Shown piece after piece: positions 13,303-18,766 of a stretch of DNA of 18,766 nt. Under the pieces are notes generated by a model that ran no database searches, was not told the origin of the DNA, and saw nothing but the letters and a program-made list of their open reading frames with translations. The stretch is taken from positions 1 to 18,766 of the forward strand of contig JAJYXS010000119.1 of NCBI GenBank assembly GCA_021801615.1, given 5' to 3'. The position numbers and the translations under genes are program-made. How positions within the stretch are numbered: the stretch's first letter is position 1; each line of letters opens with the position of its first letter. Source of the stretch: Actinomycetes bacterium. Its GTDB lineage: Bacteria; Actinomycetota; Acidimicrobiia; Acidimicrobiales; RAAP-2.

Positions 13303-14004
13303 TCATCGTCCGTGACCCGACACGGTACCGGCGCGTCGCGCGCCGAGAAGCACCCCCGAGGCGATCGCCGCCGTCTCCGCTCGCAGCACGTGGGTCGCGA
13401 GAGCGACCGTCGGCCACCCGGAGGCGAGCTCCTCTGGGCTCCATCCCCCTTCGGGTCCGACCGCGATCCCGGTGATCGCCGGGCCGAGCGACGGGCCCCC
13501 GGGCTCTGCGAGGGCCATGCCCGCGCGCTCGAGGCCGTCGAGCCCGACGACGCCGGTGACCTCCGGCAGCCAGACCCGGCGCGATTGCGCGGCCGCCTCG
13601 GCCGCCACCCGCCGGAGCCGCTCCAGCGCGCCCAGCGCGCGGGCAGGGTCCCAACGCACCACCGAGCGGGCCGAGCGGAGCACGACGACCCGGTCGACGC
13701 CGAGCTCGGTCAGCTTCTCGACGACCCGCTCGGGCCGCTCGCCTTTCACCGGGGCGAACGCCACGGTCAGCACGGGCGAGGGCGCTGCCTCGACCACGAC
13801 CGGCCCGTCGGGCTCGAGCGTCCCGTCCGGCCGAAAGCGGCAGGGAGCCCAGCGGCCTCGGCCGTCGGTCGCGACGACGAGCTCTCCTGCGCCGAGCCGC
13901 AGGACCCGCCCGAGGTGGTGCGCGTCGGCGGGTTCGAGGAGCGGGACCGCGGGGTCCGTGACGAGCACCTGGGCCGCGGCCCGGCGGCGCAGCGCGACGC
14001 CCAC
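13303..14004 (-). CDS. rsmE: 16S rRNA (uracil-1498-N3)-methyltransferase RsmE
   Basis: SPOUT-family methyltransferase that modifies U1498 of 16S rRNA using S-adenosylmethionine (SAM). The 233-residue protein has an N-terminal PUA-like region with DAHHLGRVLRLGAGE (27-41), then FAPVKGERPERVVEKLTELG (83-102), and the C-terminal SAM-binding knot with GPEGGWSPEEL (183-193) and LRAETA (207-212). The start is GTG 14004, with AGGG 5 bases upstream. It lies 58 bases after the dnaJ stop and 38 bases before the HTH gene, two of the looser junctions in the cluster. The actinobacterial dnaJ-rsmE order supports the call. Confidence 0.95.
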   Translation of the reverse strand: MGVALRRRAAAQVLVTDPAVPLLEPADAHHLGRVLRLGAGELVVATDGRGRWAPCRFRPDGTLEPDGPVVVEAAPSPVLTVAFAPVKGERPERVVEKLTELGVDRVVVLRSARSVVRWDPARALGALERLRRVAAEAAAQSRRVWLPEVTGVVGLDGLERAGMALAEPGGPSLGPAITGIAVGPEGGWSPEELASGWPTVALATHVLRAETAAIASGVLLGARRAGTVSGHGR

Positions 14005-14007
14005 GTC

Positions 14008-14028
14008 GCCCTGCGGGGCCTCTTTTTT
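14008..14028 (+). other. Small hairpin plus T-run in the dnaJ-rsmE gap
   Basis: GCCC (14008-14011) and GGGC (14016-14019) form a 4-bp stem with loop TGCG, followed on the plus strand by TCTTTTTT (14021-14028). This resembles a weak terminator for antisense transcription. On the coding (minus) strand the same stem would pair part of the AGGG ribosome-binding site of rsmE. The stem is short, so both readings are tentative. Confidence 0.3.
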
Positions 14029-14062
14029 CCTGCCCGCGCCCTGCCGGGTTCCGGGCCCGGCT

Positions 14063-15184
14063 TCAGCTGAGCGCCGAGCGGATGCGCGAGAAGACGCCGT
14101 CGTGCCCGTGCACCTCCTCGCCGCGCTCTGCGGCGAGCTCCGCCAGGAGCTCGCGCTGGCGAGCGGTGAGGTCGGTGGGCGTGTCGACCACGACGTGGAC
14201 GAACAGGTCGCCCCGGCCGCGACCGCGCAGGTGGGGAACCCCCAGCCCCCGAAGGCGGATCACCGCTCCGGTCTGGGTGCCGGCGGCGACGTTGACCTGG
14301 CGAGAGTCCTCGAGCGTCTCGACGTCGAGCGTGGTGCCGAGCGCGGCCTGGGCCATGCCGACGTGCAGCGTCGTATGGAGATCGTCCCCCGCGCGCTCGA
14401 ACCGCTCGTCGGGCTCGACCACGAGGTGGACGAAGAGCGAGCCGTTCGGCCCGCCGCGCGGCCCCGCCGGACCACGTCCGGCCAGCCGGAGCGTCGACCC
14501 GTCGTCCACGCCGGCAGGGACCTCCACCGTGAACTCGCGGTCCTCCATGCGCCGTCCCTCCCCGCGGCACGACGGGCACGGATCGCCGATGACCTCGCCG
14601 GACCCCTGGCACCTCGGGCACGCGACCGACGTCACGACCTGGCCGAGCAGCGACTGGCGGATCCGGCGGAGCTCGCCGGTCCCCTGGCAGTCCGAGCACG
14701 CGACGGGCTGGGTGCCCGGGCGCGCGCCGCCGCCCCCGCACTCCTCGCAGGTGACGGGGAGCCGTACCGAGAGCTGCTTCTCGGCGCCGAACACCGCCTC
14801 TGCGAAGTTGAGGTGCAGCGTCACCTCGGCATCGCTGCCCTGTTGGGGTCCCCGACGCCTGCCGCGAGGCCCGCCTGCCATCGTGCCGAAGAACGCTTCG
14901 AACAGGTCGGACAACCCCCCGTCGAACCCGAACCCGGCGCCGCCGGCAGCGGCGCCGGCGCCGCTTGCGAAGCTCGCGGACCCGAACCGGTCGTAGCGGG
15001 CTCGCCGCTCGGGGTCCCTCAGGACCTCGTAGGCGAAGGACACCTCCTTGAACTTGTCCTCGGCCTCCTGGTCGCCGCCGTTCGCGTCCGGGTGGAGCTC
15101 CCGCGCACGCCGCCTGTAGGCGCGCTTGATCTCCTCGTCGGTCGCATCGGGCCGCACGCCGAGCAGCTCGTAGAGGTCACCCAT
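14063..15184 (-). CDS. dnaJ: Type I DnaJ (Hsp40) co-chaperone
   Basis: Co-chaperone that delivers substrates to DnaK and stimulates its ATPase. From ATG 15184 it has 373 residues: J-domain with HPD (31-33), a short Gly/Phe-rich linker (about 68-90), and four CxxCxGxG-type zinc repeats (Cys146/149, 163/166, 189/192, 203/206). The C-terminal substrate-binding domains follow. Being directly behind hrcA, it corresponds to the second actinobacterial DnaJ (DnaJ2) rather than the copy next to dnaK. ATG 15184 gives the expected MGDLYELLGV beginning, four bases after the hrcA stop, but has a poor ribosome-binding site. GTG 15202, six codons upstream, has GAGGAGG at ideal spacing and is a serious alternative. 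Confidence 0.95.
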   Translation of the reverse strand: MGDLYELLGVRPDATDEEIKRAYRRRARELHPDANGGDQEAEDKFKEVSFAYEVLRDPERRARYDRFGSASFASGAGAAAGGAGFGFDGGLSDLFEAFFGTMAGGPRGRRRGPQQGSDAEVTLHLNFAEAVFGAEKQLSVRLPVTCEECGGGGARPGTQPVACSDCQGTGELRRIRQSLLGQVVTSVACPRCQGSGEVIGDPCPSCRGEGRRMEDREFTVEVPAGVDDGSTLRLAGRGPAGPRGGPNGSLFVHLVVEPDERFERAGDDLHTTLHVGMAQAALGTTLDVETLEDSRQVNVAAGTQTGAVIRLRGLGVPHLRGRGRGDLFVHVVVDTPTDLTARQRELLAELAAERGEEVHGHDGVFSRIRSALS

Positions 15185-15188
15185 CGTC

Positions 15189-16274
15189 TCAGCGCCTGCC
15201 ACGTGCACGCCTCCTCGAGCGGGGTCCGCCGGCCGAGTACGCGACGGACGCAGGTTCGTTCGACCTTCCGAGCCGCTGGCCGAGCCGCTCACCTACGATC
15301 CGCGCGGCGGCGAGCGCCTGCGGATAGTTCATCCTGGTGGGACCAAGAACGCCCACGGCGCCTGCCGGCTGGCCGTCCACCGGCACCGGCGCGACCACGA
15401 CCGCGCACGACGCCAACGGCTCGTAGCCGTGCTCGGCGCCGATCGCGACGGACAGGCCGCGCTCGAGCAGGTCGCGAAGCAGTGAGACCACGACCAGCTG
15501 CTGCTCCAAGGCCGCGAGCACCGCTCGGACCGTCTCGACGGCGTCGAACGCGGCGGCGAGGCGGGACGGCCCGCCGACGAAGACGCGGTCGTGCGCCTCG
15601 GACGCGAGCTCTGCGAGCGCCGCCTGCGCGCGCGCGACCACGCGGTCGACCAGGGGGTCGCCACTCTTCCCGGGCACGGCGACGCCACCGAGGGGGCGGA
15701 ACTGGGCAGCCGCGTGCAGACGGGCCGAGGCGCGGCCGAGCACCTCTTCGGAGACCTCCTCGCCGAAGTCGATCGACCGTTTCTCGACCGCCCCGTCGGC
15801 GAGCACGGCCACGAGCAGCGCAACGCGCGGCCCGAGGCCGACCAGCTGGACCGAGCGCACCGGGGCAGTCTCGTGGCTCGGTGAGACCACGACCGACGCG
15901 CACGAGGTCAGCTCCGACAGAAGGCCCGAGGTCCGCTCGAGCATCTCCTCCATCTCGCCGTGGACCTGCTCGAAGAAGCGGCTGACCCGCGTGCGCTCAG
16001 CGGGTCCGAGCACCCCGGGCTGGGCGAGCTGGTCGACGAAGAACCGGTAGCCCTTGTCGGTCGGGATCCGTCCCGCGCTCGTGTGCGGCTGGGCGAGGTA
16101 GCCCTCGCGCTCGAGCGCCACCATCTCCGAACGGATCGTGGCGGACGACACGTGAATGCCGGCGGCGTGCGCGACGTGGTGGGACCCGACCGGCTGGGCG
16201 GTGCCGATGTACTCGCTCACCACGGCCTCGAGGATCGCGGCCTTGCGAGGGTCGAGCTCCTGGGTGTCGGGCAT
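15189..16274 (-). CDS. hrcA: Heat-inducible transcription repressor HrcA
   Basis: Represses heat-shock genes by binding CIRCE operators. The 361-residue protein has the winged-helix region SSATIRSEMVALEREGYL (43-60), the diagnostic HTSAGRIPTDKGYRFFVD (64-81), and a central GAF-like domain. It also has the C-terminal family segment VGVLGPTRMNYPQALAAARIV. The start ATG 16274 is preceded by GGAGAGG at good spacing. A CIRCE-like element with a -10 box in its spacer lies about 30 bases upstream, so autoregulation is expected. The hemW gene often found between lepA and hrcA in actinobacteria is absent here. The last residues (about 347-361, SAGGPRSRRRARGRR) form a basic tail outside the family core. 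Confidence 0.96.
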   Translation of the reverse strand: MPDTQELDPRKAAILEAVVSEYIGTAQPVGSHHVAHAAGIHVSSATIRSEMVALEREGYLAQPHTSAGRIPTDKGYRFFVDQLAQPGVLGPAERTRVSRFFEQVHGEMEEMLERTSGLLSELTSCASVVVSPSHETAPVRSVQLVGLGPRVALLVAVLADGAVEKRSIDFGEEVSEEVLGRASARLHAAAQFRPLGGVAVPGKSGDPLVDRVVARAQAALAELASEAHDRVFVGGPSRLAAAFDAVETVRAVLAALEQQLVVVSLLRDLLERGLSVAIGAEHGYEPLASCAVVVAPVPVDGQPAGAVGVLGPTRMNYPQALAAARIVGERLGQRLGRSNEPASVAYSAGGPRSRRRARGRR

Positions 16275-16302
16275 GGTGCCTCTCCGTCGACGGTGCCTGC
16301 TT

Positions 16303-16329
16303 CTGGCAGTCGATTCTACCGAGTGCCAA
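16303..16329. promoter_or_regulatory. CIRCE operator (HrcA binding site)
   Basis: A 9-9-9 inverted repeat: CTGGCAGTC, nine bases, GAGTGCCAA. Against the consensus TTAGCACTC-N9-GAGTGCTAA, the right arm matches 8 of 9 and the left arm 6 of 9. It lies between lepA and hrcA, 28 bases upstream of the hrcA ATG. A TAGAAT -10 box sits in its spacer, so bound HrcA would block RNA polymerase directly. Confidence 0.85.
16313..16318 (-). promoter_or_regulatory. -10 box of the hrcA operon
   Basis: TAGAAT on the minus strand (16318-16313) is the closest match to TATAAT among the candidate promoters in the window. It lies within the CIRCE spacer. Transcription would start near 16306, leaving a leader of about 32 bases that contains the GGAGAGG ribosome-binding site. 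No clear -35 hexamer is seen. Confidence 0.65.
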
Positions 16330-16352
16330 GGGGCGCCAGGCGGACTCGGCCC

Positions 16353-16364
16353 GAGACCGGTCTC
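16353..16364. other. Perfect 12-bp palindrome between lepA and hrcA
   Basis: GAGACCGGTCTC is its own reverse complement. It is flanked by CGGC (16347-16350) and GCCG (16366-16369), which could extend a stem. It starts 9 bases beyond the lepA stop and lies upstream of the hrcA core promoter. No T-run follows, so a classical terminator is not supported; an operator or processing hairpin is possible. Confidence 0.4.
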
Positions 16365-16372
16365 CGCCGGCG

Positions 16373-18190
16373 TCAGTCTTCCAGCCTGAGCGCCGAGATG
16401 AAGGCCTCTTGGGGCACCTGGACGCGCCCGATGCTCTTCATCCGCTTCTTCCCTTCCTTCTGGCGCTCGAGGAGCTTCCGCTTGCGCGTGATGTCACCCC
16501 CGTAGCACTTCGCGAGCACGTCCTTGCGTCGGGCCTTGACCGTCTCGCGCGCGACGACGCGGCCTCCGATCGCCGCCTGGATCGGCACGTCGAAGAGCTG
16601 ACGCGGGATGAGCCCGCGTAGCTTCTCTGCCATGCGCCGCCCGTACGCGTCGGCCTGGGCGCGGTGGACGATCGTCGAGAACGCGTCCACGGGGACGTGG
16701 TTGATGAGCAGGTCCACGCGCACGAGGTGCGCGGTCGCGTAGCCTGCCGGCTCGTAGTCGAGGCTGGCATAGCCCTTCGTGCGGCTCTTCAGCTGGTCGA
16801 AGAAGTCCACGACGACCTCTGCGAGCGGGATCGTGTAGACGAGCTCGACGCGCTCGGGGGAGAGGTACTCCATCCGTTGCATCTCGCCTCGGCGGCTCTG
16901 GCACAGGTCCATCACCGTCCCGGTGTACTCCGAAGGGGTGAGCACGGTCGCCGTGAGCATCGGCTCGTCCACGTGGTCGAGTCGTGCGGCGTCGGGCAGG
17001 TCCGTCGGGTTGTCGACCTTCACGACGGACCCGTCGGTGAGGTGCGCCAGGTACTCGACCGACGGCGCGGTCGCGATGAGCGAGAGGTCGAACTCGCGCT
17101 CCAGGCGCTCGCGGACGATCTCCATGTGCAACAGCCCGAGGAACCCGCAGCGGAAGCCGAACCCGAGCGCGTGCGACGACTCGGGCTCGTAGGTGAAGCT
17201 CGCGTCGTTCAGCTCGAGCTTCTCCAGCGCGTCGCGCAGCTCGGGCAGCTCGTCGCCGTCGATCGGGTACAGCCCGCAGAAGACCATCGGCTTCGGGTCC
17301 CGGTAGCCGGCGAGCGGCTCGGCGGCGGGCGCCTGCGCGTCGGTGACCGTCTCGCCCGAGCGGGCCTCCCCCACGTCCTTGATCCCCGCGACGAGATATC
17401 CCACCTCGCCAGGCCCGAGCTCGTCGGCCCGGCGCGGCTCGGGCGTGCGCACGCCGATCTCCTCCACCTCGTGGACGGCGCCCGCCTGCATGAATCGCAC
17501 ACGGCTCCCCGTGGAGAGCACGCCGTCGACGACCCGCACCGAGGAGACGACACCGCGGTACTGGTCGTAGGAGGAGTCGAAGATGAGCGCGCGCAGCGGC
17601 GCGCCACGATCGCCCCTCGGTGGGGGGACCCGCTCGACGATCGCGTCGAGCAGCTCGGGGACGCCCTGGCCGGTCTTCGCCGAGATCCGCAGGATCTGGT
17701 CCGCGTCGATCCCGAGGATCTGCTCGATCTCCTTCGCGTAACGCTCGGGGTCGGCGGCCGGCAGGTCGATCTTGTTCAGCGCCGCCACGATCTCCAGATC
17801 GTGCTCGATCGCCTGGTAGGTGTTGGCGAGGGTCTGAGCCTGGATCCCCTGGGAGGCGTCCACGAGCAGCACCGCGCCCTCGCACGCGGCGAGCGACCGG
17901 CTCACCTCGTAGCCGAAGTCCACGTGGCCGGGCGTGTCGATGAGGTGGAGCACGTGGTCGCGGTAGAGGACGCGCACGTTCTGCGCCTTGATCGTGATGC
18001 CCCGCTCGCGCTCGATGTCCATCGAGTCCAGGTACTGCTCGCGCATGAGGCGGGGGTCGACCGCGCCGGTCAGCTCGAGGATACGGTCGGACAGCGTCGA
18101 CTTCCCGTGGTCGACGTGGCTGATGATCGAGAAGTTGCGGATGCGCTCGGCCGGCACCCTGCCAGGCGCCAGCCCGCCAGATGAGGACAC
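16373..18190 (-). CDS. lepA: Elongation factor 4 (LepA)
   Basis: Translational GTPase that binds the ribosome and is linked to initiation and 30S biogenesis. From GTG 18190 it has 605 residues: G1 SHVDHGKST (24-32), the LepA-typical QYLDSMDIERERGITIKAQ (52-70), G3 DTPGHVDF (85-92), G4 NKID (139-142), then EF-G-like domains. The diagnostic C-terminus includes CYGGDITRKRKLLERQKEGK and PQEAFISALRLE. A second GTG, 11 codons downstream (18157), gives a beginning closer to E. coli LepA (VPAERIRNFSII). I prefer 18190 because a TACGAT -10 box ends 10 bases upstream, implying an almost leaderless mRNA. It is divergent from rpsT. Confidence 0.94.
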   Translation of the reverse strand: MSSSGGLAPGRVPAERIRNFSIISHVDHGKSTLSDRILELTGAVDPRLMREQYLDSMDIERERGITIKAQNVRVLYRDHVLHLIDTPGHVDFGYEVSRSLAACEGAVLLVDASQGIQAQTLANTYQAIEHDLEIVAALNKIDLPAADPERYAKEIEQILGIDADQILRISAKTGQGVPELLDAIVERVPPPRGDRGAPLRALIFDSSYDQYRGVVSSVRVVDGVLSTGSRVRFMQAGAVHEVEEIGVRTPEPRRADELGPGEVGYLVAGIKDVGEARSGETVTDAQAPAAEPLAGYRDPKPMVFCGLYPIDGDELPELRDALEKLELNDASFTYEPESSHALGFGFRCGFLGLLHMEIVRERLEREFDLSLIATAPSVEYLAHLTDGSVVKVDNPTDLPDAARLDHVDEPMLTATVLTPSEYTGTVMDLCQSRRGEMQRMEYLSPERVELVYTIPLAEVVVDFFDQLKSRTKGYASLDYEPAGYATAHLVRVDLLINHVPVDAFSTIVHRAQADAYGRRMAEKLRGLIPRQLFDVPIQAAIGGRVVARETVKARRKDVLAKCYGGDITRKRKLLERQKEGKKRMKSIGRVQVPQEAFISALRLED

Positions 18191-18200
18191 GGTTCGCCCG

Positions 18201-18206
18201 ATCGTA
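18201..18206 (-). promoter_or_regulatory. Candidate -10 box of lepA
   Basis: TACGAT on the minus strand (18206-18201) is the same hexamer as the proposed tldD box. Ten bases separate it from GTG 18190, so the leader would be only a few bases long. No -35 match is evident. Confidence 0.45.
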
Positions 18207-18247
18207 GCGGCCGGGGGCCGGAGACGAAGTCCGGGGTCGGCACCTGC

Positions 18248-18253
18248 TAGCAT
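18248..18253 (+). promoter_or_regulatory. Candidate -10 box of rpsT
   Basis: TAGCAT fits TAnnnT. Transcription would start near 18260, leaving a leader of nearly 50 bases before GTG 18308, with GAGG about 9 bases upstream of the start. Unlike most promoters in the window, this one would give a leadered mRNA, which leaves room for the S20 autoregulation known in E. coli. Confidence 0.45.
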
Positions 18254-18307
18254 CCATCGGCGCCGCGACCCGGCCGTGGCACCCGAGCAGACGCGAGGCA
18301 GCGCACC

Positions 18308-18568
18308 GTGGCGAACATCAAGTCCCAGATCAAGAGGAACCGGCAGAACGAGCGCCGTCGGCTGCGCAACAAGGCCGTCCGCTCGGAGATGCGCACCCGC
18401 ACCAAGACGGCCGTCGTAGCGGCAGAGACCGGCGCAGAGCACGCCCCCGAGGCGCTACGCGCCGCGGTGAAGCGCATCGACAAGGCGGCCGCGCAGGGCG
18501 TCATCCACAAGAACCAGGCCGCGAACCGCAAGTCTCGGCTCATGCGCCGGATCGCAAAGCTCGCCTGA
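18308..18568 (+). CDS. rpsT: 30S ribosomal protein S20
   Basis: Primary 16S rRNA-binding protein of the small subunit. The 86-residue, strongly basic sequence begins MANIKSQIKRNRQNERRR and contains NKAVRSEMRTRTK (21-33) and the C-terminal GVIHKNQAANRKSRLMRR, matching S20 along its full length. The start is GTG 18308, a non-ATG start as in E. coli (UUG). It is divergent from lepA, the common actinobacterial arrangement. A hairpin without T-run and then a tandem repeat array follow the stop. Confidence 0.98.
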   Translation: MANIKSQIKRNRQNERRRLRNKAVRSEMRTRTKTAVVAAETGAEHAPEALRAAVKRIDKAAAQGVIHKNQAANRKSRLMRRIAKLA

Positions 18569-18582
18569 GGCTCCTCGTGCTG

Positions 18583-18605
18583 GCGAGCGCCGGGCGGCGT
18601 CTCGC
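18583..18605 (+). terminator. GC-rich hairpin after rpsT (possible terminator, no T-run)
   Basis: GCGAGCGCC (18583-18591) pairs with GGCG (18596-18599) and CTCGC (18601-18605) around loop GGGC, with a single T bulge: nine base pairs, all but one G-C. It lies 14 bases after the rpsT stop. The missing T-run makes intrinsic termination uncertain. Confidence 0.35.
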
Positions 18606-18622
18606 GCTCGGAGGTGCGTGCG

Positions 18623-18766
18623 CGCTCGGCACCCCACGCTCGAGCGGCGACCCGCCCGCTCGGCACCCCGCGCCCGCTCGGCACGCCGCGCTCGAGCGGC
18701 GACCCGGCCGATCGGCACCCCACGCCCGATCGGCACCCCACGCCCGATCGGCGACCCGCCCGATCG
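18623..18766 (+). repeat. Two-module tandem repeat array downstream of rpsT (runs off window)
   Basis: An 18-bp module A (type CGATCGGCACCCCACGCC) and a 16-bp module B (type CGAGCGGCGACCCGCC) alternate as A 18623-18640, B 18641-18656, A 18657-18674, A 18675-18692, B 18693-18708, A 18709-18726, A 18727-18744, B 18745-18760, then the start of another unit at the edge. The order A-B-AAB-AAB implies a 52-bp higher-order unit. Early copies begin CGCTCG and later ones CGATCG. There is no coding function that I can support and no spacer structure. Confidence 0.88.

Noticed and set aside
18247..18741. Open frame opposite rpsT (over 160 codons, minus strand)
   Set aside because: It is antisense to S20, and its N-terminal half is only translated tandem repeat.

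Overview
The window is a dense, GC-rich stretch (about 70% G+C by eye) of an actinobacterial chromosome. The evidence is gene order (rpsT/lepA, then hrcA-dnaJ-rsmE-HIT-phoH-ybeY-corC-era), many GTG starts, actinobacterial-type Dxs, and -10 boxes of the form TAnnnT placed 6-8 bases before start codons, as expected for leaderless mRNAs. A deep-branching lineage such as Acidimicrobiia is my guess. I cannot place it from sequence alone.

Layout: (1) 1-2033, minus strand: tldD and a partial tldE/pmbA. (2) 2053-4735, plus strand: a FlK-like hotdog thioesterase, then dxs behind a possible 14-codon leader ORF. (3) 4782-5525, minus: rfbA-type nucleotidylyltransferase. (4) 5714-7882, plus: DinG/XPD-type helicase. 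(5) 16274-7914, minus: ten tightly packed genes, hrcA-dnaJ-rsmE-HTH-HIT-phoH-ybeY-corC-era-K+ channel, headed by a CIRCE operator. (6) 18190-16373, minus: lepA, divergent from rpsT (18308-18568, plus).

How the genes fit together: the large cluster joins protein quality control (HrcA, DnaJ) with ribosome maturation (RsmE, YbeY, Era), RNA/ATPase functions (PhoH) and membrane ion proteins (CorC, K+ channel). Junctions use 4-base stop/start overlaps (GTGA, once CTGA) or gaps of only 4-11 bases, so co-transcription and translational coupling are likely, with CIRCE/HrcA control at the front. TldD/TldE form a two-subunit peptidase and also overlap by GTGA.

No gene-free stretch exceeds 300 bases. 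The larger gaps are filled with short tandem repeats: 16/31-bp units starting at the thioesterase stop codon (2525-2646), the same 16-bp family at the rfbA stop codon (4764-4795), about 25-bp units carrying -10 boxes before dinG (5590-5710), and 18/16-bp units after rpsT (18623 to the window end). I see no tRNA, rRNA, CRISPR array, insertion sequence or prophage. The gene content is mostly housekeeping. The interesting signals are regulatory and repeat structures, and I do not see an undescribed multi-gene system.
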